59,237 nucleotides of DNA from an uncultured Bacteroidales bacterium (GTDB lineage: Bacteria > Bacteroidota > Bacteroidia > Bacteroidales > UBA932). Shown here in pieces: positions 8,603 to 16,835 of this stretch (positions within the stretch are counted from its first letter, which is position 1; the number at the start of each line of letters is the position of its first letter). The DNA lies in contig CAJOLJ010000011.1 of assembly GCA_905235445.1 (NCBI GenBank), forward strand, positions 1-59,237. Reading direction: 5' to 3'. The notes below the pieces were generated by a model. The model was not told where the DNA came from. It did not search any database and was given only the letters and a program-made list of their open reading frames with translations. Made by a program: the position numbers and the translations under genes.

Positions 8603-10159
8603 CTAGAAGGTGGGAGCGGAGTTGTATACCGACTGGAGGGTGTAGGACTCTTCGGAGGAGGTCATGGCCTTGAACATGATATCGATGACCTCCTGGGAGT
8701 TGCCCATGTATGTGCCGTTTCCATGGTTGATGTAGCCGTGCCTTTCCTTGCCGTAGCCCTCCACTCCGTTGTCCCAGAGGAAGGCGGGAAGTCCGTAAGT
8801 CCTGGCGGCCTTGACGACATACTCGAGATAGTACTTATAGAAGGCCCAGGCCCTCGCATCGTTCTTGTTGCGCATGGAGCAGCCGAACTCCCCGAGGTAC
8901 ACGGGGACATTCTTTTCCACGTACTTGGCGTTGAGGTTTCCGAACACTTCCCTCACATGGTCCTCGTCGCCCCAGGTCTCTTTCTTCCCCTTGGTCCCGG
9001 TGTGTCCCCACTCGGAATACTGCTTGTCGCCGATGGTGTACTCGTTGGGGTCATAGAAGTGAACTGCCAGCATAATCTTGCCCGCAGGGTCAGAGGGCAT
9101 CTTGAAATACTGCTCGAAGGAGGGGTTCGCAGCATACGTCGGGACTCCCAGCCAGCGGGTGGCATTGTTCCCGCCCGTGGCCCTGACCGCGTCCACGAAT
9201 ACCTGGTTCCAGTCGTTGAGGATGTTGCACTGGACGGTGGGGTCCTTCCTGAAAGCGTCGCTCCAGCCCCAGCCTCCGTCCTGCAGCTCATTGAAGGACT
9301 CGAAGATGAGGTAGTCGCCCTCGTTCTTGAACTCGTTGGCGATATTGGTCCACAGGCCCTTTATCTTGGCCTTGATGGCGGCATTGGTGGCCTCGTCCTC
9401 GGAGGCTCCCTTTATGTTGAGCCAATGCTCGTCGTTATTGTTTTCGTCATGGTGGGTATTGAGGATGACATTGAGCCCTGCGGCCTTGGCATAGCTCACG
9501 ACCTCCTTCACCCTGGTCATCCAGGTGGGATTTACTGTGTAATCCGGGGCATCGCCTATCTTGTCAAGCCAGGTTACGGTAATCCTTACGCTCTGGAACC
9601 CAGCCTTCTTCACACCCGTGAAAGTGGCCTGGGTAGCCATGGGGTTGCCCCAGATGGTCTCATTGGGGGTATTCCCGCTGAAGGCATCCAGCTGGTTGCC
9701 CATGTTCCAGCCAATGGAGAGTTTGTTTGCCATGGTCCAGGCATCGTTCTTCCCCGGCTGGGCAGTGTATGTCCGCTCCTTCCCATCCTGGGCGATCTCC
9801 AGTTTGGCCTGGAGGGCTCCGCTGCTTATGACTACGGTGGCGCTTCTCTTCCCGTAGGTATCGTTGGGCCCAACCTTCACATCGGCCGTTACCTTGTAGT
9901 CCTTGAAGGTCCCCGGCGAAACTGAGACCCAGTCCTCCGAGCAGGTGAAAGAGGGGTTGGCGGGAGCTGAGACCGTTATCTGGCTGGTGCCGCCCTCCTG
10001 GGCTAGGGAGAGGCTCCCCGGGGAAAGGGACACCGAGGTCGGTGCGGGAATGACCGTCAGGTCGGTATCGGGATCGGTTCCTCCGCAGGAAAAAAGAAGG
10101 AGGAACATAAAAAAGGTGAAAGTAAAATATTTAGCCGTCTTTATCATAGCTGGGTGCAT
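8603..10159 (-). CDS. BACON-GH5_4-type endo-beta-1,4-glucanase lipoprotein
   Basis: 518 residues. The lipidated residue is Cys25 (LLLFSC). Residues ~40-127 are a BACON domain, an Ig-like module common in Bacteroidota glycosidases that lifts the catalytic domain off the membrane. Residues ~140-500 are GH5: LSIGWNMGNQLDAF, ETIWGNP, NVILNTHHDE, LIFESFNE with acid/base E291, AVHFYDP, and VYLGEFGC with nucleophile E424. This is the GH5_4 pattern, whose members cut cellulose, xyloglucan, mixed-linkage glucan or glucomannan. Within a mannan locus, glucomannan is the likely target. A second ATG four codons downstream (10147) gives a more compact signal peptide and could be the true start. Confidence 0.92.
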   Translation of the reverse strand: MHPAMIKTAKYFTFTFFMFLLLFSCGGTDPDTDLTVIPAPTSVSLSPGSLSLAQEGGTSQITVSAPANPSFTCSEDWVSVSPGTFKDYKVTADVKVGPNDTYGKRSATVVISSGALQAKLEIAQDGKERTYTAQPGKNDAWTMANKLSIGWNMGNQLDAFSGNTPNETIWGNPMATQATFTGVKKAGFQSVRITVTWLDKIGDAPDYTVNPTWMTRVKEVVSYAKAAGLNVILNTHHDENNNDEHWLNIKGASEDEATNAAIKAKIKGLWTNIANEFKNEGDYLIFESFNELQDGGWGWSDAFRKDPTVQCNILNDWNQVFVDAVRATGGNNATRWLGVPTYAANPSFEQYFKMPSDPAGKIMLAVHFYDPNEYTIGDKQYSEWGHTGTKGKKETWGDEDHVREVFGNLNAKYVEKNVPVYLGEFGCSMRNKNDARAWAFYKYYLEYVVKAARTYGLPAFLWDNGVEGYGKERHGYINHGNGTYMGNSQEVIDIMFKAMTSSEESYTLQSVYNSAPTF

Positions 10160-10190
10160 TAGCTTTCAGTGTCGGAGGGTTGAAGGAGGG

Positions 10191-12683
10191 TCAGTTCAGG
10201 AATGGTGCGAAGAACTTGTTTCTCTCTTCCCACCAGCGGGGATAACGCTCCAGGTGATGGCCGCTGTAGGGGAAGCAGAGCCATGTCTTGGAGGTGGAAG
10301 ACATCAGGTTGAATGACGAGAAGTTGGTATGGGGAGGGCAAGTGTCATCCTGGAGGCCGAAGCCCATCAGGACGGGACACTCCACCTTCGGTGCGAAGTT
10401 TTTGACATCGAAGTAGGATAGGGTGTCATAGAGGTCCTCCTCGGGAATGCCAAGCCTCTTGGCTGCGGGAAGTATCTCGTTGCCGGGCCAGGAAGCTATC
10501 TTGAAATAATCGGGATAATCGGAAAGGAAGGGAACGAACGGGGCTATTGCCTTTATGCGGTGGTCAAGGGCCGCCGCAACGATCGTGAAGGCACCGCCCT
10601 GGCTTCCGCCCTCGGCTACAATCCTGTCCTTGTCGACCTGCGGCAGGGAGCACACGAAATCCACCGCCCTGACGCAGTCCATGAATGCTCCCCTGTAGTA
10701 ATACGTATCCTTGGACTCCAGCCCCTCTATGACCCAGTGGCGTCCTTCCACCTTGTCCAGTCCTTGGTCACGGACGCTGAGGGTAAACTCGACCAGGTCC
10801 TTCTCCGCATCCGGGTCCGTGTAATAAGGGTCGGCCCCGTACCCCATGTACCCAATCCTGGCGGGATGCTTCCCGGGGGATGTGGGAAGAAGAAGCAGGC
10901 CCGATATCTTTTTGCCGCCAAGGGAGTACATGCTCACTTTGTAGGTCTTGCGCTCAGCGGAACTGTGCTCGGGAAGAAGGGTCATGGCGGCCTTCATCGA
11001 GACCTTGTCAAGTTCCTTCCTTGCAGCCTCCCAGAAAGCGTCGAAGTCTTCCCTGGAATCAGCCGGGGATGAAATCCTCTCGGGGGCGCAGCCTATGTTG
11101 AACTCATAGGGGGTGCACTGCGGGGCGGAGAGATACACCCTGTAAAAACCGGGCTCGAGGGGAAGCGGAAACTCAAGTGTCTGCATCCCTGCGCCGGGAT
11201 CTAGGGATACTTTACGCCTGAACTCAGCCACATCCTCACCGGTATCTTTCCTAAGTGAAAGGAGGACCTCGGTGCTGGCTTTACGAAGGGGCTGGATGGT
11301 AACTTTGAGAGGCTTTCTGTCCTCCCCGTCGGAGAAGATCCAGTCATCCTCAGGAACCGAGGACAGGACTCCCGCTACGGAAAGCTGCCCTACCGCCTCC
11401 TTTATGACGCCGAGGGTGGAATGGTCAGTGGCGAACACGGAATTCAGTCCCTGGGCCTCCTGCGCCGGGTCCCCGGTATAGGGGTCACCCTCCTGCCAGT
11501 TCTCGTGGAGGGGAACAGCCAGTCCGCCCCAACCCCAGAAATTGGCACCGGCAAACGGGCCTGACTTCCGGTATGAGTCCACTATCTTGGAGAAGACGAA
11601 TCTGTAGTAGCGGTCCCTGCCCGTGGTGGGAGAGCCAAGGGAATAGTTCATCCCGTCCCTCGGGAATCCGAATTCCTCCAGGACGAGCGGCTTGGAGAGT
11701 TTTGTGGAGAGCTCCTCATGGGAGCGGATTATCTCACCCGTTTCCTTGAAGGCGTTGTCGATATCGGTCTCCGGAGTGGTGTGGTTCACCCAGCTCCAGT
11801 TGTAGGGCCAGATGTGGAAAGTGAGGTAGTCGATGTCGGGGGAAGAGTGGAGCCTCTCATTGAGGGACATGTCATTCTCGCATCCCCACAGCCCCTCGCT
11901 TCCCGTGGACACCATATGGTTGGGGTCAATCTCCTTGATGATGGAAGCGGCCTTCCAGACCCAGTCCACGAAAGCCTGCTGGACGGCGGGATCGGAAGAG
12001 AAGCAGCGGGGCTCGTTCCCTATCTGCCAGCTGAAAATGGCGGGATCCTCGCTGTAGGGCTTGCCTGTTATGGAGTTGACCCTGGATACGACATGGCGGA
12101 GGTGATTGAAATACAGTTCCTTCGCTTTCTCATTGGTAGCGAAGGAAGCCATCTGCTTCATGAAAGGGACATACCCCTCGATGGAGGGGATGATTGCCTT
12201 GCCGGCCCCTGCCCACTCGAGGTACATGCCGTAACCGCCGGACCATTCCCAGGAATTGTTGACATACAGGACCGCGGTCATTCCCCTCTTGCCCATTTCG
12301 ACGAGAAAATAGTCAAGACCCTTGAATATGTCCTCGTTGTATACTCCCGGCTCTTTCTGCAGGGTAGGTTCAATCCTTGTGGGAATCCCGTCGGGACCGT
12401 CACCGCCCACGAGGACGCGAAGATTCTTAAGCCCCAAGGCACACAGGCTGTCAAGTTCCCTGCCAAGACGCACCCTGTCCCCGCCCTTGCCTTCAGAACC
12501 GAGGATCGCCCCGTACCAGAAATTGGTACCGACATAGTAGATTGGATCGCCCCCGCGGGTGAAATGTCCGTCCTTTACGGAAACGTAGGGAGAGAGGTTG
12601 TCCTTTTCCCCGCAGCCGGACAGGCTGAGGGCAAGAATGAGGGCGGATCCTATAGCATAAAGAGCTCTTCTGAAGGCAATCAT
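10191..12683 (-). CDS. Bimodular surface lipoprotein: GH5_7-type beta-mannanase fused to CE7-type acetyl esterase
   Basis: 830 residues from the ATG at 12683. An in-frame upstream extension to 12767 adds 28 residues without a signal sequence and crosses the promoter, so I reject it. Residues 1-24 are a lipoprotein signal ending at Cys24. Residues ~30-430 are GH5_7-like: YVGTNFWYGA, WQIGNEPR with acid/base E224, TFHIWPYNW, and LVLEEFGFPRDG with nucleophile E337. Residues ~535-830 are an alpha/beta hydrolase of the acetyl-xylan-esterase (AXE1/CE7) type: GGSQGGA with Ser694, LQDDTCPP with the catalytic Asp about 779, and SGHH with the His about 809. One protein would thus deacetylate and cleave acetylated (gluco)mannan. 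It is the first enzyme gene after the strongest promoter of the locus. Confidence 0.9.
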   Translation of the reverse strand: MIAFRRALYAIGSALILALSLSGCGEKDNLSPYVSVKDGHFTRGGDPIYYVGTNFWYGAILGSEGKGGDRVRLGRELDSLCALGLKNLRVLVGGDGPDGIPTRIEPTLQKEPGVYNEDIFKGLDYFLVEMGKRGMTAVLYVNNSWEWSGGYGMYLEWAGAGKAIIPSIEGYVPFMKQMASFATNEKAKELYFNHLRHVVSRVNSITGKPYSEDPAIFSWQIGNEPRCFSSDPAVQQAFVDWVWKAASIIKEIDPNHMVSTGSEGLWGCENDMSLNERLHSSPDIDYLTFHIWPYNWSWVNHTTPETDIDNAFKETGEIIRSHEELSTKLSKPLVLEEFGFPRDGMNYSLGSPTTGRDRYYRFVFSKIVDSYRKSGPFAGANFWGWGGLAVPLHENWQEGDPYTGDPAQEAQGLNSVFATDHSTLGVIKEAVGQLSVAGVLSSVPEDDWIFSDGEDRKPLKVTIQPLRKASTEVLLSLRKDTGEDVAEFRRKVSLDPGAGMQTLEFPLPLEPGFYRVYLSAPQCTPYEFNIGCAPERISSPADSREDFDAFWEAARKELDKVSMKAAMTLLPEHSSAERKTYKVSMYSLGGKKISGLLLLPTSPGKHPARIGYMGYGADPYYTDPDAEKDLVEFTLSVRDQGLDKVEGRHWVIEGLESKDTYYYRGAFMDCVRAVDFVCSLPQVDKDRIVAEGGSQGGAFTIVAAALDHRIKAIAPFVPFLSDYPDYFKIASWPGNEILPAAKRLGIPEEDLYDTLSYFDVKNFAPKVECPVLMGFGLQDDTCPPHTNFSSFNLMSSTSKTWLCFPYSGHHLERYPRWWEERNKFFAPFLN

Positions 12684-12700
12684 GTTGACCTGGATTAATT

Positions 12701-12734
12701 TAACGTTAGATATCCACGACCATGGAATAACGTT
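12701..12734. promoter_or_regulatory. TAACGTT repeats: candidate operator of the mannan operon
   Basis: TAACGTTA at 12701-12708 and TAACGTT at 12728-12734 are repeated about 27 bases apart, roughly 2.5 helical turns. They flank the predicted transcription start. The core AACGTT is itself palindromic, so the pair reads as both direct and inverted repeats. It is a plausible binding site for the adjacent AraC regulator or another factor. This is inference from spacing. Confidence 0.4.
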
Positions 12735-12736
12735 TA

Positions 12737-12768
12737 CAAAGGTAGCGCTGCAGCAATCCTCAATCAAG
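12737..12768 (-). promoter_or_regulatory. Promoter of the mannan degradation operon
   Basis: On the minus strand CTTG (12768-12765) is followed after 20 bases by TACCTTTG (12744-12737), a perfect -7 match. The predicted start is near 12732, giving a leader of about 49 bases before the ATG at 12683. Confidence 0.7.
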
Positions 12769-12864
12769 TATAGTTTTGTCCGATAATGATACTTCTTTCA
12801 CAAGGGGGACAAACACCTGGCGCAAACCGCCCCCGAAGAGTCCATCCTACGGATGAGCGGGAGC

Positions 12865-13740
12865 CTACACTATGACCTTGTTCTTCTTGTACATGCTCCT
12901 GAACTCACGTGGGGTCATGCCCCTCTTGGCCTTGAAAATCCGGTTGAAGTTGGAGAGGTTATTGAAGCCGCACTCGAAACAGATCTCTGAAATGTTCTTG
13001 GTGCTGTCGACAAGAAGGCGGGCGGCGGCCCCGGTCTTTATGTCAATGACATACTCGCTGAGCGTCCTGCCGGTACGGAGCTTGAAAAAGCGGCTGAAAG
13101 AGGACGGACTCATTCCCACCAGGGCCGCGATCTCGCTCTGTCGGATATTTTCCCCGTAGTGTTCAGATATGTACTGCTCAACTTTCTGGACCCTCCTGCT
13201 CTCGGAGTTGTCGTCCGCATTGGCGAAAGTGCTGCTCGCCAACACTTGGTAGGGACTTTGTGACAGTTCATTCAGAAGTCGCAGGAACCGGAGGAACTGT
13301 TCAAAGCGGTCATTCTCACCAACGAGTTCATTTATAATGTGATAGACCCTGACTATGGTGGACTGGGGGAAGGATATGCCGTGACTTGAGTCACTGAGCA
13401 TGGAGTTGATGGAATGGAACTGGTTCTTCTCGAGGAGGGAGCCGGAGAAAATGTCCGGCAGGAACTGGATCGTGACCTCCCGTATGTCAGGGGACTTGCA
13501 GGATCCCTGTTCCCAGGAATGCTCCAGGCTGGCTCCCCCGACAAGGACGAGGTCATAGTCCCCTATGGTCTCGACCTTGTCCCCGACAACTCTCTTCACT
13601 CCCGATCCCCCTTCCACGAAGTTCAGTTCGAACTCCTTGTGATGGTGGATGGGATAGGTGAACTCGGTCTTGTGGCGCTCGACTATGTAGAAACAGTCCC
13701 TGGAGGAAAGCGGGGTGATTTCCGTGAGGATATGGTTCAT
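12865..13740 (-). CDS. AraC-family transcriptional regulator, likely of the mannan locus
   Basis: 291 residues. The N-terminal half is a cupin-like sensing domain (YPIHHHKEFELNFVEGG). Residues ~185-285 hold two helix-turn-helix motifs of the AraC type (QSEIAALVGMSPSSFSRFFK and ISEICFECGFNNLSNFNRIFK), ending in the usual GMTPREFR. It is soluble, unlike the membrane-bound AraC proteins elsewhere in this window. It is encoded immediately upstream of, and in the same direction as, the mannan hydrolases, with a separate promoter between. A mannan-derived sugar is the natural guess for its ligand; this is not visible in the sequence. Confidence 0.9.
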   Translation of the reverse strand: MNHILTEITPLSSRDCFYIVERHKTEFTYPIHHHKEFELNFVEGGSGVKRVVGDKVETIGDYDLVLVGGASLEHSWEQGSCKSPDIREVTIQFLPDIFSGSLLEKNQFHSINSMLSDSSHGISFPQSTIVRVYHIINELVGENDRFEQFLRFLRLLNELSQSPYQVLASSTFANADDNSESRRVQKVEQYISEHYGENIRQSEIAALVGMSPSSFSRFFKLRTGRTLSEYVIDIKTGAAARLLVDSTKNISEICFECGFNNLSNFNRIFKAKRGMTPREFRSMYKKNKVIV

Positions 13741-13869
13741 GGCTGCTGCGGTGTTAAACGTGGCTTCGGGGGAGGCTTATTCCCTCCGGTTGCAAAAAAA
13801 CAAATGGTTCTGCACTTATGGAAAAGACAGCTGTCCCCTTTCCTTTCGTTGCAAGACATCTCTGTATCA

Positions 13870-13877
13870 CAAAATTA
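13870..13877 (-). promoter_or_regulatory. -7 box for the AraC regulator
   Basis: TAATTTTG on the minus strand, a full TAnnTTTG match in an AT-rich divergent spacer. No convincing -33 element. The predicted leader is about 125 bases. Confidence 0.45.
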
Positions 13878-13911
13878 ATGCAAAATAATCAAAATAATAT
13901 CAGTTTTTGAG

Positions 13912-13919
13912 TAAATTTG
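13912..13919 (+). promoter_or_regulatory. -7 box for the hydroxyacid dehydrogenase
   Basis: TAAATTTG is a perfect match. The predicted start near 13924 leaves a 36-base leader to the ATG at 13960. The -33 region is A-rich without a TTTG. Confidence 0.5.
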
Positions 13920-13959
13920 CACTGTTTGAACATAGTTAAGCAACCTAACCCCTCATGCT

Positions 13960-14904
13960 ATGGCCCCTTCCGCTCTCAAAATTGTTTTCCTGGACTGTGC
14001 CACCCTGGGAGACACCCCGCTAAGTCCCATCTCCTCCCTCGGAGAACTCACCGCCTACCCTACATCCACCCCTGGGGAGGCCCTTCTGCGGGTCCCCGGA
14101 TACGATGTCATCATAACCAACAAGGTAGTGGTCGGAAAGGATATCCTGGATGCAGCCCCCGGCGTGCGACTTATCTGCGAGGCTGCCACCGGGACGAACA
14201 ACATAGACGTGGAAGAGTGCCGAAGAAGAGGGATAGCGGTTCGGAACGTAGCGGGGTACTCCACTGAATCCGTCGTGCAGATCACTTTCATGCACATGCT
14301 TTCCCTTCTTGGAAACGGTCCCGACCTTGACCGCAGGGTCAAGGACGGCACCTATTCCGCAAGCGGACTGTTCACCGACGTGACGCTCCGCTTCATCGAG
14401 ATGCACTCAAAGACCATCGGCATCATAGGCATGGGAACCATTGGACACAGGGTGGCCGAAGTGGCCCGCTCCTTCGGCATGGAAGTCGTATACTTCTCCA
14501 CCTCCGGGACTTCACACTGCAAGGACTACCCGTCCCTCCCCCTTGAGGAACTGCTTCAAAGGAGCGATGTCGTAAGCATTCACGCTCCCCTCAACGAAAG
14601 GACAAACGGTCTTATCGGGATGAAGGAACTCTCCCTGATGAAAAAGGATGCGATCCTGATCAACATGGGAAGGGGTGGGATAGTGAGCGAGAGCGCCCTT
14701 GCCGAGGCCATAGATAAAGACATCATAGGAGGGGCCGCCCTGGACGTATTCGTAAAAGAGCCCGTCCCCGCCGACAATCCCCTTCTTCACACCTCCCACC
14801 CGGAAAAACTTCGCTTCACTCCCCACACCGCATGGGCAAGCGTCGAGGCGAGAGGACGGCTTGTCGAGGCCATCGCCGAAAACATAAGGAAAGGCGGCTT
14901 CTAG
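13960..14904 (+). CDS. D-2-hydroxyacid dehydrogenase (glycerate/hydroxypyruvate type)
   Basis: 314 residues, cytoplasmic. The NAD-binding fold shows GIIGMGTIGHRVAEVARSFGM, and the catalytic residues appear in the usual order: Arg in MGRGGIV, Glu in FVKEP, His in TPHTAW. The overall pattern resembles Bacteroidota HprA/glycerate dehydrogenases, which interconvert D-glycerate and hydroxypyruvate; D-lactate-type activity is possible. It has its own -7 box. Its stop codon overlaps that of the convergent TSCPD gene: the four bases CTAG at 14901-14904 supply a TAG on both strands. Confidence 0.85.
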   Translation: MAPSALKIVFLDCATLGDTPLSPISSLGELTAYPTSTPGEALLRVPGYDVIITNKVVVGKDILDAAPGVRLICEAATGTNNIDVEECRRRGIAVRNVAGYSTESVVQITFMHMLSLLGNGPDLDRRVKDGTYSASGLFTDVTLRFIEMHSKTIGIIGMGTIGHRVAEVARSFGMEVVYFSTSGTSHCKDYPSLPLEELLQRSDVVSIHAPLNERTNGLIGMKELSLMKKDAILINMGRGGIVSESALAEAIDKDIIGGAALDVFVKEPVPADNPLLHTSHPEKLRFTPHTAWASVEARGRLVEAIAENIRKGGF

Positions 14905-15209
14905 ATGCCCTCCTGAAGGGTGCGCAGAATCCTTGAGAGCTGGTCCGTACAGGACGTGCCCCTGAACTTGCAGTCCACACCGGAAAGCTTCCCTGTCACT
15001 TCCCCCACCTCCATTCCCTCCAGGAGTCTTCCGATAGCCTGGAGGTTGCCGTTGCAGCCCCGAATGTAACTAAGGTTATGGATGCGGCCTTCCACAAGGT
15101 CAAAATCAATCTGCACTGAGCATACGAGGGCGGAAGGGACGGCGCTTATGTGCCGCACTCCCCTTTCGTCCACGGTATCGGATATTATCCTGAAATCCTC
15201 TCCAGGCAT
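14901..15209 (-). CDS. TSCPD domain-containing protein
   Basis: 102 residues. It matches the small TIGR03905-type TSCPD proteins: GRIHNLSYIRGCNGNLQAIG in the middle and FRGTSCTDQLSRIL near the end, with conserved cysteines (GCNGN, VDCKF, TSCTDQ). The TSCPD fold is otherwise found at the C-terminus of B12-dependent ribonucleotide reductases, where cysteines shuttle electrons. The stand-alone version has no established function. It lies downstream of tadA on the same strand, with a 54-base gap to the end of tadA. Confidence 0.8.
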   Translation of the reverse strand: MPGEDFRIISDTVDERGVRHISAVPSALVCSVQIDFDLVEGRIHNLSYIRGCNGNLQAIGRLLEGMEVGEVTGKLSGVDCKFRGTSCTDQLSRILRTLQEGI

Positions 15210-15269
15210 GATGGGTGAATTATAGTTGCAGATAAAGTATATGCTTGAAAATGAGATGGATGGAGAGCC

Positions 15270-15764
15270 CTACTTGGAAGGGCCTCTCTTGGAGCGGAAG
15301 AATTCCAGCATAAGGCGGGAACACTCCTCGCTTATCTCCCCCGAAGCCAGGGCAGTGGAGGTCTTCGGATGGAGAAGGGACGGGGTGAAGCGGGTATAGC
15401 CCCGCCTTGGGTCCGGGCAGCCATACACTATCCTTTCCACCTGGGCCCAGGAGAGGGCCCCTGCGCACATAGGGCAGGGTTCCACCGTGACATACAGGGT
15501 GCAGCCCTGCAGGTACTTCCCGCCGAGGGCCTCTGTCGCAGCGGTAAGGGCTATCATCTCGGCATGGGCGGTCGGGTCATGAAGCCTTTCTGTCATATTG
15601 TGGCCCCGGCCAATGACCTTTCCCTTCCAAGAGACGACGGCACCGATTGGGACCTCCCCCTCCTCGAGGGCCAGGGAAGCTTCCCTGAGGGCCTGACGCA
15701 TGAGGGAGGCATCCTGGGAAGAGAGCGCCGAGGGGGTAAGGGTTGTGTCAAAAAAATCATCCAT
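15270..15764 (-). CDS. tadA: tRNA-specific adenosine deaminase TadA
   Basis: 164 residues from the ATG at 15764; a TTG seven codons upstream is less likely. The zinc site is complete: HAE (H67, with proton-shuttle E69) and PCPMC (C97, C100). It converts A34 to inosine in the anticodon of tRNA-Arg(ACG), so that one tRNA reads CGU, CGC and CGA. IGRGHNMTER and VERIVYG are typical TadA blocks. The N-terminal extension of about 15 residues before the deaminase core is slightly longer than usual. Confidence 0.92.
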   Translation of the reverse strand: MDDFFDTTLTPSALSSQDASLMRQALREASLALEEGEVPIGAVVSWKGKVIGRGHNMTERLHDPTAHAEMIALTAATEALGGKYLQGCTLYVTVEPCPMCAGALSWAQVERIVYGCPDPRRGYTRFTPSLLHPKTSTALASGEISEECSRLMLEFFRSKRGPSK

Positions 15765-15789
15765 AGCAAAAGCAAAAATAGGCAAAAGG

Positions 15790-15820
15790 CTTGTTTAATC
15801 AAAAAAGTTCCGTAAATTTG
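15790..15820 (+). promoter_or_regulatory. Promoter of the tRNA pair
   Basis: CTTG (15790-15793), a 19-base spacer and TAAATTTG (15813-15820), a perfect -7 box. The start near 15825 lies 16 bases before tRNA-Leu. Confidence 0.7.
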
Positions 15821-15840
15821 CCGTCCCAATTGAAAGAAAT

Positions 15841-15925
15841 GCGCGAGTGGCGAAATTGGTAGACGCGCTACTCTCAGGAGGTAGTGCCTATTACTGGCGT
15901 GTCAGTTCGAGTCTGATCTCGCGCA
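15841..15925 (+). tRNA. tRNA-Leu (anticodon CAG)
   Basis: The acceptor stem GCGCGAG pairs with CTCGCGC and the discriminator base is A. The anticodon stem CTACT/GGTAG encloses loop CTCAGGA with anticodon CAG at positions 34-36. A long variable arm, as expected for a class II tRNA, and the TTCGAGT T-loop are present. CCA is not encoded. It reads CTG codons, a favoured leucine codon in this GC-rich genome. Confidence 0.95.
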
Positions 15926-15984
15926 CTTTACTTCTTCCGCAACCCATCCCAACGGGAAGCGGAAACTGCTTTCAAGAGGGACAT

Positions 15985-16059
15985 AGGGGCGTAGCTCAGC
16001 TGGTTTAGAGCGCTTCAGTCACATTGAAGAGGTCATCGGTTCGAATCCGATCGTCCCTA
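15985..16059 (+). tRNA. tRNA-Val (anticodon CAC)
   Basis: The acceptor stem AGGGGCG pairs with CGTCCCT through one G-T wobble. The D stem is GCTC/GAGC, the anticodon stem CTTCA/TGAAG with loop GTCACAT, and the T stem ATCGG/CCGAT. CCA is not encoded. It is 59 bases downstream of tRNA-Leu and co-transcribed with it, with a hairpin terminator at 16114-16140. Confidence 0.95.
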
Positions 16060-16113
16060 CCGCACTAAGGACTTTTAATGATGATGATAACCTATTGAAA
16101 CACATATGGCGCA

Positions 16114-16140
16114 GGCAGGACAATGTCCCGCCTTTGTTGT
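16114..16140 (+). terminator. Terminator of the tRNA transcript
   Basis: GGCAGGAC pairs with GTCCCGCC (one mismatch) around a 3-base loop, followed by TTTGTTGT. Confidence 0.6.
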
Positions 16141-16277
16141 ATAAGGACCCCGATGGTCCACTGTTCCCATCCCTTGCGGGATACTACTGCCCGTCGACCC
16201 TGTCAATCCTTCGAGCCGGCAGGGGAAAGACTACATAGAGATTTCAACCGAATTACACTGCACAAGAATCACAGCTG

Positions 16278-16835
16278 ATGAATGCACTCATGCAGATAGT
16301 CAAGGAGGCCCTTGACAACAATGACTTCAAATACGATGTCTACGAAGAGGACGAAATGTTCTCCCTTCCTTTCTTTACCGAAAATCTCTCCCTGAGGATA
16401 AAAATCGGGGTGCACATGGAACGTGACCTCATCGTCATCCTGGCCATCCTGCCCGTGAAAATTCCCGAGAAGCGGAGAAACAAAGTCTACAAAGCCCTCA
16501 ACGACATCAACTACGAAAACACCACTGCCTGCCTTTGCATGGATTCCACCGACGGGGAAATCATTTCCAAGGCATACATCAACTGCGAGGAGGGCGGGGT
16601 GAACCCAACCGTAATCAACGTAACGATGGCCCTTGTCATCAACAACCTCGACAACTTCTTCGACACCATATTCGGCGAGGCATACTCCGACGAGTACCGC
16701 TTCAACTTCGACAACGACTCCCCTCGCCTTGTCGGCGACAGCAAAGAAGAAGACCTTTTTGACTTGGATGACCCCAAGGAAGAGGAGGACGGGGGAGAAT
16801 TCCATGAGGGGGATGCCCCAGGCGGTGAGAAGTGA
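16278..16835 (+). CDS. YbjN-like (T3SS-chaperone fold) protein
   Basis: 185 residues, acidic, no signal peptide. The first ~135 residues follow the YbjN-domain pattern seen in small Bacteroidota proteins: MNALMQIVKEALDNNDFKYDV at the start, then VPEKRRNKVYKALNDINYEN-like and VTMALVINNLDNFFDTIFG segments. The last ~45 residues are mostly D/E/G and look disordered. The YbjN fold resembles type III secretion chaperones; the function in Bacteroidota is unknown. No promoter box was found in the 218-base gap after the tRNAs. The assignment is by pattern, not strong motif. Confidence 0.65.
   Translation: MNALMQIVKEALDNNDFKYDVYEEDEMFSLPFFTENLSLRIKIGVHMERDLIVILAILPVKIPEKRRNKVYKALNDINYENTTACLCMDSTDGEIISKAYINCEEGGVNPTVINVTMALVINNLDNFFDTIFGEAYSDEYRFNFDNDSPRLVGDSKEEDLFDLDDPKEEEDGGEFHEGDAPGGEK

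Noticed and set aside
8723..9925. Plus-strand open frame of 400 codons opposite the BACON-GH5 gene
   Set aside because: Shadow of a gene with clear GH5 catalytic motifs; composition typical of antisense in GC-rich DNA.
11718..12698. Plus-strand open frame of 326 codons opposite the mannanase-esterase gene
   Set aside because: Shadow frame produced by GC-rich codon bias; no recognisable motif, and the minus-strand gene has full catalytic residues.
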